Below are positions 45,001 through 51,651 of a DNA stretch of 64,000 nt, piece after piece. The stretch comes from Amphibalanus amphitrite (taxonomy: Eukaryota; Arthropoda; Thecostraca; Balanomorpha; Balanidae), in NCBI RefSeq assembly GCF_019059575.1, contig NW_024881540.1:744001-808000 (forward strand), read 5' to 3'. Position 1 is the stretch's first letter. Every line of letters starts with the position of its first letter. Position numbers and translations under genes: made by a program. Under the pieces are notes generated by a model. That model saw only the letters and a list, made by a program, of their open reading frames with translations, made no database searches and was not told the DNA's origin.

Positions 45001-47860
45001 TGAACACAATGAGACCATCCACGCGTCTGTATCTTGTTCCTGTACGGAGTTATTGGCCAAAAACCTTTGGTGACCTTTGATGACGTCACATGACCTCACA
45101 GCTGCCCAACAGCAAAACAGACCTCAAGGTAGTGAAGGTTGATCGTATATGAAGTCATGTATGGTATATGGGGCCATTCCGACCCGTTTTAGTGGTAAAA
45201 ACAGGGAGTTGATTTTTCCCCCATTGACTTATAATGGGGAGGTCGCGAAACTGACCTGACCTTAGGTCACCGATATCAAAATTCCGAGATATACAAATTG
45301 CACATACTGGTACCCTAACTAAAGCCTGAAGAGAAGAAATTGATCGGTCAAAAACTCTAGCTCTGGCGTGATTGCAAACTTTTCTGAGGTAGGGTCACCT
45401 AACCGCCTCTGGTGACCTGACCTGAGGTCAGATCAACTCAAAATTTTCAGACATGTTGCGTAGAAGCCTTTTAGGAAAAGTCAGAAAATTTCAGCTTCCT
45501 AGCTCAACGCGTTTGGGAGAAATAACCAAAAAACCTCAGGGGGGGGGGGGCTCCTGAGGCCCCCCCGCCAGGAATAGGGTTAAAACTTTCAGCAATTGAT
45601 AAGAGCAGCAATATGTGCGAAATTTATATCTCGGAATTTTAATGTCGGTCACCTAAGATCATATCAATTTTGCGCCCTCCCATGATAGGTAAGTAAATGG
45701 GAGAAAATTGAAAGGCGTCGCTTTTCGACGAACGTCGTCCCAAGCACTCAAAGGCTGAATTACAAGTAAACATGACACACTGAAACGGAAAATGGCACCC
45801 GTGACCCTTCCTTATGTCCCTGAGGTCATCTCGGGTCACGAATGGCATTACAGTTTTTCGCACTTTTGATAGAGGCATGTAACACCATAGATGCGCTCGA
45901 CTCGACGTTATGGACCGACTGATCTGCGACCTTTTCCTGTCAGGTCATGACCTTGATCTGAGATCAACATCTAAAGTTGACCCATCAAGGTCAATTCATA
46001 GTTTATTCTATGCATCTCGACGAGAAGAACACGAAGCTGCTAAAAGTAAGCTCGTGCAAGTTTTGAATGAAAAGTTATTGCAGAAGCACTGTTTCCGTAA
46101 GAAGTCTATTTTGGCCGTTTTTGCTCCCCGCAGGCTAAACTGTTGACCTTAGGTCAAAGGGCGTTAAAAAAAACGTTATCGAATGCGCCTTTCCGCGGCG
46201 CTGTAGCTCCATCCTTTGCTAAGCTTGATTAAGTTTGACCTGGAAATTGGCGAAATTCTGCCTCCGATGATCTCCGGTGACCTGAACTTTGAACTCACCA
46301 AAAATGTGACCGAAGTAGTTTCTTTATTATTTTCTATTCCCTTTCGAACACCGTCTACAGAATGTCGCTACGTGGCCCAGGAGCCGAATTAGAAGGGGGG
46401 GGGGCGGGCGGGGGTATTCAAACACACATGCCCCTGGCAGGGCATGGAAATCCAGGAGCCACAGCGGGGCGCCGGTTAATTAAAAATGAACGGTATATAT
46501 TGGCCTTAAGATGCAAAAGTTGATATATAAATCAGCCGAATGATTAGCCGAATGAATGAAGGAATAGATCATGACCTGACCCCAGTTCCTCTTGGCGCTT
46601 GGTAAGCACGGCGAAGGTGCAGCGTGGAGGCTGCACCCTGCAGCGTGCAGTCTCAACGGCAGTGCGGCGCGTAGACGCGACGAACAGCCCCGGGCATACC
46701 GCCTGGTCCACCACACCTTTGAGGTCCTTGAGCAATGAGGCTCCTTGTGTTCCGTTAGGCATGTTAATGAAGGCAGCGCCCAAGCAGCCCCACAAGAATA
46801 CCGATGGGATCGATGAAGTCTAGAGAATTAATCCTTCGCGTTGAACCGCCTGTCGCAAGCGTTTCTGCAGAGCGCAAGCGCAGCGCACAGCCATCATCGG
46901 GTTTCTTAGGTGTTATGGCACTGTCCTGCGGGAAACATTGGCACTTGTAAACACTTTCGATTCGATCTCCAGCCAGTTGTCGATGACCCTGTGAAGTTTC
47001 ACCGTCTCCGTCCGATATCTCTGAACGCTGACAATGCGGAGTCGGCATGCCGCCGCCGCCGCGCCGTCTTCAAAGAAGTGAAGACCCAGTGACCCTCCCC
47101 GGGCTTCCACCGTGATCAAAATATGATGTTTTCTTTGCTCACTTTCCTAGCATCGCTTTGATAAATCGAGAGCCTTCCATCGTATTACCGAAATTGGTTC
47201 GCAAAAAAATCACGGTTTCGTTTGCACTTGCTCAGAAACAACGTACGGAATGGTCTTCGAAGATTGCTATGGGATTTCGTCATTATTTGGCATATCGCAG
47301 CGGAACCTTTTTACAATCATGTGCGTACTACGGCGGCGGCACCCTTCTTCCTGACGAGGCGTCACATCTGCTGAGAATTTGCTGAAAAGTACCTCCTTAG
47401 AAACGGTGTTCACCGGGGCACTTCAGATGTGCGAGCGACTTACTTTCCATAGAACTTGTTGCTTTAAAGATTTTGGAATAAGGAGAACACTGCGATTAAC
47501 TTACGGGAAAGTCGTTATTATTTTTCATGCATATAATGAAAAACTACCAGCTTCAGCATTTTTAGCTTAATAATGAGTTATGTATGCATATCTGTAAACC
47601 TATTGATTATCAGAAGTTCGATGAGAATCGCAAATGATCCCTAATGATTTCTCGGATAGTTGTAACACAGGATCATATCGTGCAGGGTAGCTGGCCAGCT
47701 TACCGTCAGCGTCATAGTGGCTCCACACCTCCATGAACTGGTTGGCGGTCAGCTTCTTCAGTTGCCGGCTCTCGGCGTCACGGAACTGGCGCATGAAGTT
47801 GTTGGCCTTGTCCAGCTTCACCCTGCTGGAGGGACTGGCGGTGGCGGCCTGGGTGCTCAT
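29857..47860 (-). CDS. Cbp53E: Calbindin-32-like hexa-EF-hand calcium-binding protein, complete, 11 coding exons
   Basis: Join on the minus strand: 47860-47704, 43293-43208, 38580-38491, 38132-38046, 37051-36995, 36251-36168, 35843-35788, 35174-35129, 30650-30594, 30244-30173, 30006-29857; 942 bases, 313 residues plus TAA. All introns are GT-AG and phases agree throughout. Six EF-hand loops begin at D50, D100, D146, D192, D239 and D283. Each has an acidic or Asn residue at loop positions 1, 3 and 5 (Ser at 5 in loops 3 and 5), Gly at 6 and Glu at 12. Length and order match the calbindin/calretinin/secretagogin family; insect calbindin-32 is about 310 residues. These are cytosolic calcium buffers or sensors, mainly in neurons and muscle. 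In vertebrate calbindin some loops are degenerate; here all six look able to bind. The ATG at 47860 follows an acceptor-like TTGCAG by one base, so a 5' UTR exon probably lies upstream. Introns 1, 2 and 8 (4.4-4.6 kb) are filled with transposons. Confidence 0.95.
30173..30244 (-). CDS. Cbp53E: Calbindin-like exon 10 (residues 241-264)
   Basis: Rest of loop 5 (D-N-S-G-T-I-E-D-D-E) and helix F-L-K-D-L-L-E-L-V-K-K. Acceptor ATTTTAG; donor AAG/GTAAAA. Confidence 0.93.
30594..30650 (-). CDS. Cbp53E: Calbindin-like exon 9 (residues 222-240)
   Basis: Entry helix of EF-hand 5, ending inside the loop at D239-R240. Acceptor ATTGTCAG; donor AGG/GTGAGT. Intron 8 upstream (30651-35128) holds TA element 4 and a GC-rich island. 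Confidence 0.93.
31222..32456. mobile_element. TA-flanked DNA element 4, non-autonomous, 1235 bp, in calbindin intron 8
   Basis: TA (31220-31221) and TA (32457-32458) bound perfect inverted ends GGGGAGAGTGGGGTAATTTG (24 bases in all). The word GGGGTAATTTGGCCG recurs in clusters at 31408-31464 and 32052-32091. The middle, about 31560-32010, is homologous to part of TTAA element C1 (44765-45175) but lacks that element's ends. No transposase frame. Confidence 0.85.
32835..33055. other. GC-rich island in calbindin intron 8, possible tRNA-like start
   Basis: A CpG-rich patch in AT-rich intron. GGTAGCTCAGTGGGCC at 32841 resembles a polymerase III A box, and GGTCGCGAACGATCC about 50 bases on is a poor B box, so a decayed tRNA-derived SINE is possible. 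On the minus strand CCGGCG/GTGAGTGAGG (near 32975) is a strong donor, which could mark an alternative first exon; its phase would not fit exon 9 as a coding start. Both readings are weak. Confidence 0.25.
33056..35128 (-). other. Calbindin intron 8, 5' part, nothing recognised
   Basis: AT-rich intron DNA between the GC-rich island and exon 8. Open frames on both strands near 34460-34706 show no coding bias. Confidence 0.4.
35129..35174 (-). CDS. Cbp53E: Calbindin-like exon 8 (residues 206-221)
   Basis: Short linker exon L-L-P-V-K-E-N-F-L-C-R-S-V-F-K, the family's conserved spacer between EF-hands 4 and 5. Acceptor TTTTTTCAG; donor AAG/GTAAGA. Confidence 0.93.
35441..35650. repeat. Duplicated 36-bp phrase in calbindin intron 7
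   Basis: AATTTGACCAAATCTGCACCTAATCT near 35446 recurs as AATTTGACCAAAGCTGCACCTAATCT near 35608, followed by shorter ACCAAATTTGCACC and ACCAAATGTGTACC variants. Confidence 0.5.
35788..35843 (-). CDS. Cbp53E: Calbindin-like exon 7 (residues 188-205 and part of 206)
   Basis: EF-hand loop 4, D-A-N-K-D-G-K-L-Q-L-S-E. Donor GCA-AA/GTAAGT splits the codon of Lys206; the next exon supplies its last base. Confidence 0.93.
36168..36251 (-). CDS. Cbp53E: Calbindin-like exon 6 (residues 160-187)
   Basis: Helix F-L-R-D-L-L-K-E-A-K-K, variable linker, then E-D-K-L-I-E-Y-T-D-T-M of the EF-hand 4 entry helix. Acceptor GCTCACAG; donor ATG/GTAAGC. Confidence 0.93.
36734..36907. repeat. Minisatellite, CACACTGCACAGCG units, calbindin intron 5
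   Basis: About a dozen 10- to 14-bp units of CACACTGCACAGCG with CATCGCAAACTGCACAG variants. The Cys/Ala/Val-repeat reading frame on the minus strand is a by-product. Confidence 0.85.
36995..37051 (-). CDS. Cbp53E: Calbindin-like exon 5 (residues 141-159)
   Basis: Nineteen codons covering EF-hand loop 3, D-K-D-N-S-G-Y-I-E-A-D-E. Acceptor CTTCCAG; donor AAG/GTACTG. Confidence 0.93.
38046..38132 (-). CDS. Cbp53E: Calbindin-like exon 4 (residues 112-140)
   Basis: Linker and first helix of EF-hand 3: L-A-Q-L-L-P-M-E-E-N-F then S-S-V-E-F-M-K. Acceptor TTTGCAG; donor AAG/GTGGGC. Confidence 0.93.
38491..38580 (-). CDS. Cbp53E: Calbindin-like exon 3 (residues 82-111)
   Basis: Thirty codons carrying the EF-hand 2 helix (L-K-E-C-F-M-E-A-Y) and the full loop D-D-N-Q-D-G-R-I-E-I-R-E. 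Acceptor CGTTTCAG; donor GAG/GTGAGG. Intron 2 upstream (38581-43207) holds elements G, H, I and F. Confidence 0.93.
38883..39241. other. Calbindin intron 2, part without recognised elements
   Basis: No element ends or coding signals seen between exon 3 and element G. Confidence 0.35.
39639..41605. mobile_element. TTAA element H, nested in G
   Basis: TTAA (39635-39638) then CCCTCGCCCTGGCAGGGGG; right end TGCCAGGACGAGGG then TTAA (41606-41609). Left hairpin core GTCGATGCGAC and right hairpin core GTCGCATCGAC (40603-40615) are reverse complements, each between G and C tracts. It carries element I in its right end; without I it is about 1.03 kb. The interior is rich in GGTCAGGTCA. Confidence 0.75.
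40661..41591. mobile_element. DNA element I, 931 bp, 5-bp target duplication, nested in H
   Basis: Perfect inverted ends of 26 bases beginning TGGTGTGTCAAAAGTGGAAA. TGCCA lies on both sides (40656-40660 and 41592-41596). Removing the element and one TGCCA restores H's right end to the same length as the matching end of G (41824-41847). The interior has a GC-rich palindromic patch (40875-40925) and no long frame. Superfamily unknown. Confidence 0.8.
41854..42966 (+). mobile_element. TTAA element F, 1113 bp, in calbindin intron 2
   Basis: TTAA (41850-41853) then CCTTCCAGGCGGTGGGG; right reverse complement CCCGGCAGGCGGTGGG, then TTAA (42967-42970). G-tract/C-tract hairpins at both ends. The interior shares long stretches with elements D and E, for example AATGACGTCAGAGTGACGTCAT. 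It was inserted at the right edge of G. Confidence 0.8.
43208..43293 (-). CDS. Cbp53E: Calbindin-like exon 2 (residues 53-81)
   Basis: Completes loop 1 (G-N-G-F-I-E-G-T-E-L) and the following helix F-L-R-E-F-V. Acceptor GGTTTCAG; donor GAG/GTCAGT. Intron 1 upstream (43294-47703) holds elements B-prime, M and C1. Confidence 0.93.
43386..44312 (+). mobile_element. TTAA element B-prime, 927 bp, in calbindin intron 1
   Basis: TTAA (43382-43385 and 44313-44316) around CCCGCGAGTTGCTGAGGG and its inverted partner. Second copy of element B (21753-22667), about 95% identical by eye. Hairpin cores CGTTAAACG and CGTTTAACG are kept. It lies only about 90 bases upstream of exon 2 in the gene's direction. 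Confidence 0.85.
44356..46447 (+). mobile_element. Decayed TTAA-type element M, carries C1
   Basis: Diverged relative of element J (54955-60628): both share TTTTTCGCAGATAT, a CGGCGG/CCGCCG stem, the GATATCGGTGACCTAAG block, and the tail GTGTCGCTACGTGGCCCAGGAG. Ends CACGCCCTGCTGGG and CCTGGCAGGGCATGG are weak and TTAA is no longer recognisable. M supplies empty sites for insertions found in J (45812-45815 and 46201-46208). Confidence 0.6.
44589..45579 (+). mobile_element. TTAA element C1, 991 bp, in calbindin intron 1
   Basis: Left CCCTATTCCTGGCGGGCTCC after TTTAAAA; right CCCGCCAGGAATAGGG then TTAA (45580-45583). Left hairpin core CCGATTCGG, right hairpin CTCAGG(G)n-CTCCTGAGG(C)n. Near-identical to C2 (61773-62768) and an inverted relative of A. 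It contains a dense run of nuclear-receptor-like half-sites at 44912-44970. Confidence 0.85.
46570..47119 (-). pseudogene. Coding-like stretch with frame changes, unknown, in calbindin intron 1
   Basis: Three consecutive minus-strand blocks show coding-like third positions: 47116-46913 (begins I-T-V-E-A-R-G-G-S-L-G-L-H-F-F), 46912-46764 (includes R-R-I-N-S-L-D-F-I-D-P-I-G-I-L-V-G) and 46795-46570 (includes P-N-G-T-Q-G-A-S-L-L-K-D-L-K-G). The frame shifts once and then shifts back, so either this is a pseudogene or small introns are present. No family recognised. It lies on the host gene's strand but does not fit its reading frame, so it is probably an inserted gene fragment. Confidence 0.3.
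47704..47860 (-). CDS. Cbp53E: Calbindin-like exon 1 (residues 1-52 and part of 53)
   Basis: Starts M-S-T-Q-A-A-T-A-S-P and includes the conserved N-F-M-R-Q-F-R-D and Q-F-M-E-V-W helix of EF-hand 1. Ends inside loop 1 after Y-D-A-D with one base of Gly53. Donor GTAAGC. An in-frame TTGCAG just before the ATG is read as the 3' splice site of a 5' UTR intron. Confidence 0.93.
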
Positions 47861-49440
47861 TCTGCAACAGCGCAGTGCAGGGCCTTATTGCACCATCTAA
47901 ATACTCCATCTGATAGGTCGCGGGTTGCGAGCCAATTAATAAAAGGAAATGCTAAAATTGAGTTAAAATTCAGGAAGGTGACCTTAGATGTTTTTTTTTT
48001 GTTTTTTTGTTTAGTGATATGACCTGAAACGACCGAGTTACTTTCACTATTATCTTTTACAACGTTTTGAACGTCGTTCACTTATTGCCGCTATCGTAGT
48101 CCAGAACTGGAGTTAGATGAGGTGTAACGCCCCAGTTATCGTCACTCAGCTTTGCAGCAACATCTCTGAAATGAACTACTGCTTTTATTATGTGCATTGC
48201 GCATATTGTAAGCAACGTTGACAATAGCCGAAAGAAAGCGTTTCGACACATTCACAGTGTGCTGCGCTCTGAAGAAGGTTCAATTTAATAAAAAGTCCAG
48301 ATTCTCCTCCCTTGTGATCAGTGTCACGCTCGTGTCGCTAGAATGACTCCTGAGCACCAAAATTTATCCCAAGAATGTAAAATATTTGCTTTGGCCGGGT
48401 CGTTCCTTAGCCAGTGACTGGCGCAAGAACCCGATAAGCTCTACAGTGACAGCATAATAGACTTATGATAAATATGTCCTCGATTGTTATGCATTTAAAC
48501 TGTTAATCATTACTAGCATTTTTTAATTTGGTAATTTTATATTGAATAAATATTATATTAATAATTTTTCAATCTAATTCACATCGTTCCCTTTATAATG
48601 TAATATGTATGTAATGTTCATGATTGACGCTATCGTTGATACTCTTATACGCCTTTTGAGCTACAAAGATACGAATGAAAAATGTGAATGTGACGCGATT
48701 GATGAAGTGGAGAACAGTTACGAAAAACACCAGCATCAAACTACTGTCACATAACAAGCACTGTGGGAGTCTGACAGCCATCACTTGGTGGAGGCTGGAT
48801 GGCCTGAATAAAATGAGTGGCCTTTATTTACCAATAAGGCATTGGGTGGGCCGGTTCCGCACGCTATCAGCGGACCATAACGCGTGATCGACGACAAAGG
48901 GGCGCGGTCGTTTGGCGGCAAAGTGTTTTTGCTCCCCAGTAGTCGGAGGGCTTCGCCCAGAGGTGGCTAAATTGAACTCGAAAATTGGGGATACATTCAT
49001 TTACATTAGGATACAGATTACACATTAATTTCTTCGCATTCACTTTTTGAGGATGCAGCTGTAAACGCAAACATGGCCGTCGCATTGGTGAGCCAGCGGC
49101 AGTGCGTTGGGATACTGTCTTCTCTGTGTCAACCCATGCTTCTGACAGTGTGTCATTGCTTTGTAAAATAGCCCCTTAAAATTCTTGAAAGATCATGGGC
49201 TCCAAAAACAATTGTCAACTTTAGTTATACCTAATGAAAATCTGACGTCTTTAGCATCCCAACTACATGCCTTAAATGCGTAGGTAAACTGTTATCCTCC
49301 AGAGATCCTCTTGCACCCGAAACGCTTTGGAAAGGACGGCACCGTCAATGTTTGCTCGTAAGATCTACGCTTGAATTTTTCATTACAGCAACATGACATT
49401 CAGATTATCGCTCGCAAAGTGCAGGCCGAAATTAGTGTCC
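47861..49440. other. Upstream of the calbindin coding start, nothing firm
   Basis: Expected to contain the intron and 5' UTR exon implied by the TTGCAG just before the ATG. AT-rich, with no TE ends seen and no supported promoter. Confidence 0.35.
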
Positions 49441-49720
49441 GCGGTCAGATTAGGGCTATTTGCCGAGTGTGTCCGCGTGCACAGGTGTCTGGTCTGGCCA
49501 GCTCAGCGGTGACGGAAGTGCTACTGACCCACCTGAGTCGGCTGGATGGCGGCTGGCTGGTGGTCGGTGCCACACTAGCGTCGCGCGGCGTCCGCACAGC
49601 CGGCGCCGCGGCCGCCCGCCCTCCGCCCGTATTGATCGGCCCACCGGCCGTATTGCAGTGCGGTGCGCTGCCGACGCCGCCCCCCCTCACCACCCATCGC
49701 CCCCCCCCCTCCCAGGCGGC
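49441..49720 (+). other. GC-rich coding-like stretch, unknown
   Basis: CAG/GTGTCTGGTCTGGCC at about 49483 is followed by some 40 codons with strong GC-ending use (V-S-G-L-A-S-S-A-V-T-E-V-L-L-T-H-L-S-R-L), then it degenerates into Pro/Ala-rich low complexity. It may be a stranded exon. No family recognised. Confidence 0.2.
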
Positions 49721-49737
49721 ACACAGGTGGTCCGATG

Positions 49738-50075
49738 ACACAGTCCGACAGCTCACGGAACCCCTCTCCGGTCCAACACATCACGGAAGGAAGGCCTCTT
49801 CAGACGGCTCACGGAGAGCTCACGGAAACCCCTCTCCGTTCCGACACATAACGGAAGGCCTCCCCAGGCAGCTTACGGAGAGCTCACGGAAACTCTGCTA
49901 CGGCCTCATGGACCACGAGAGCCCCTCTCTAGGCAGCTTAGGAAGAGCTCACGGAAACCCCTCCCCAGACGGCCCACGAAAACCCCCTGGATTACGAAGA
50001 GCTCACGAAAAACCCTCTCCAGACGGATCACGAAAAGTCCTCTCCAGTTAGACAGCTCACGGAAGCCCCTGTCCG
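49738..50075. repeat. Irregular minisatellite, AGCTCACGGAA(A)CCCCTCTCC units
   Basis: Imperfect units with AGCTCACGGA and CCCCTCTCC recur near 49748, 49817, 49881, 49947, 50000 and 50050, alternating with shorter ACGGAAGG-CCTC variants. It accounts for the long plus-strand open frame here. Confidence 0.6.
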
Positions 50076-50689
50076 TCGCCGTGCCTAAAAGAAACGCCTC
50101 TTCGGTCCGTCAGCCCATTGTGTCTGTGATATATGCTAATGTTTCTCGCGCTAACGCAATGATAAAATCACAAGCATCTCTTTAGTCCTTCCTCTTGTTT
50201 TTGTCATCTTCCCTTCTTTTTGCCGCATAAACTACAAAGATATACCCAAGGAATATTTCATATATATCATATGCAGACCATAGTGCAAGTTATTTTTCTA
50301 ATTGAAAAAAAATTACGATCGTACGAAATGTTCGTGATGTTTTGAAAACAAAGCAAAAATGTTCAGAATGATACCGATATTTCATTAGCATATCTTTTTG
50401 TCATTTGTGCTTTGTTTTTGTCCACTTGTCCAGGGACCTCAACAGAAACGTTTAGCATGCCCTCACACATTAGCTACCTACTGCGCAGCATTATTGCGAC
50501 ACTGGTAGACATTGCTCAGAATCACTCAACATACCAACTGACACAGCACACATTCAACACTAGAACTCGCACCACCATTTTCCATTCTTCCCAGTCGCTG
50601 TCTTTTTCCCTCCTTTCAGTGTCCCATAAGTCCCATGTCTTTTTCAAGATGGCCGCATGAACCGGCGCGGACGACCACTGAGTGTCAGG

Positions 50690-51300
50690 CGGTTAATTTG
50701 CCCCGACGGTCGGCGCTGAATTGTGGCCGGCGTCGGCAGGGCGGCGAGGCGCGTCCCCCGTCGTCAGGTTGTTGAACTGCGGTCTGATGTTTTTGTTGTC
50801 CGTCCGGCGCCGCCACTCCGTCTCCGCTGCGGACGTCTCGTGTTTCGGGTGGGAAGAGATATAGTGCGGGATGATCAGTTTACAGTGCAGGCGAGAGATT
50901 CTGTCGGGAGGTATTCCACTAAGGAGGGGGCCCTGGGTCAAGCTGATTGGTCGACTCGTCTCCGTATTCACTTGTTTAGTGAGTGGAGGAGAAAGCTGAA
51001 ATCATTTCCGAGCGATGGACATTACCTTTAAGCTTCATAACTATACTTCTTACACATTTAATGTCCAACATTGGGCCGGCATAACATTGCCAGGTTTCTG
51101 AAGTCGCGATAGGCGGTCCCACCCACCGCCCAACTCCAGCACTCCGCGCCCTATCCGTCGCCGGTCGGCTCTGTGCGCCTGCCTGCCTGTGCGGGCCGTC
51201 GGGCGCCAGCCCGGCGCGACGGTCCGCCGAGGTCGGCCATTCGGAATGTGGCGCCCGATGATGGATTGGAGATTTAGCGAGCGCACAAGCTAGAGAGGTT
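50690..51300. other. GC-rich region, possible calbindin promoter or 5' exon
   Basis: CpG-rich for about 600 bases in otherwise AT-rich DNA, 3-3.5 kb upstream of the calbindin start codon. On the minus strand it offers donor-like GGGCG/GTGGGT (near 51130). Position and composition suit a promoter and non-coding first exon, but no core promoter element is convincing. Confidence 0.25.
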
Positions 51301-51651
51301 ATTCCGCCGGGAGCTGCACGGGTCTGAGGGGAGGCAATACGCGGATGGACAGCAGCGATAAGTCTGTATTGAAGGCGACCGATGTCATAAGCCGTACAAA
51401 ATAATGGATGTGAGAATATGGCGCCGACATAGACTCAAAATCGCTCAGTTTATATGGTGAAATTGTTATCGCTTGCAGTGTTGCTATTTTTTGCAACTGA
51501 CCCGGAAACGTCCATGTTCCGACTTCAGTCCAGGCACGGCTATTTCCTCGTATATAGTGCTACCACATGTCTAACTAAGCGACATTACGAGTCGGACGTG
51601 CAGAGTCACTCGCAAGTGTAACAACATTATGATAAGGAAAATAGCATTATA

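Noticed and set aside
46480..46823. Extra exon of the calbindin gene in intron 1
   Set aside because: Exons 1 and 2 join in phase inside EF-hand loop 1 (D-A-D/G-N-G), so no coding exon fits between them.
49371..50051. 226-codon plus-strand frame as an intact gene
   Set aside because: Most of it is Pro/Ala low complexity and the AGCTCACGGAA minisatellite; only about 40 codons look coding.
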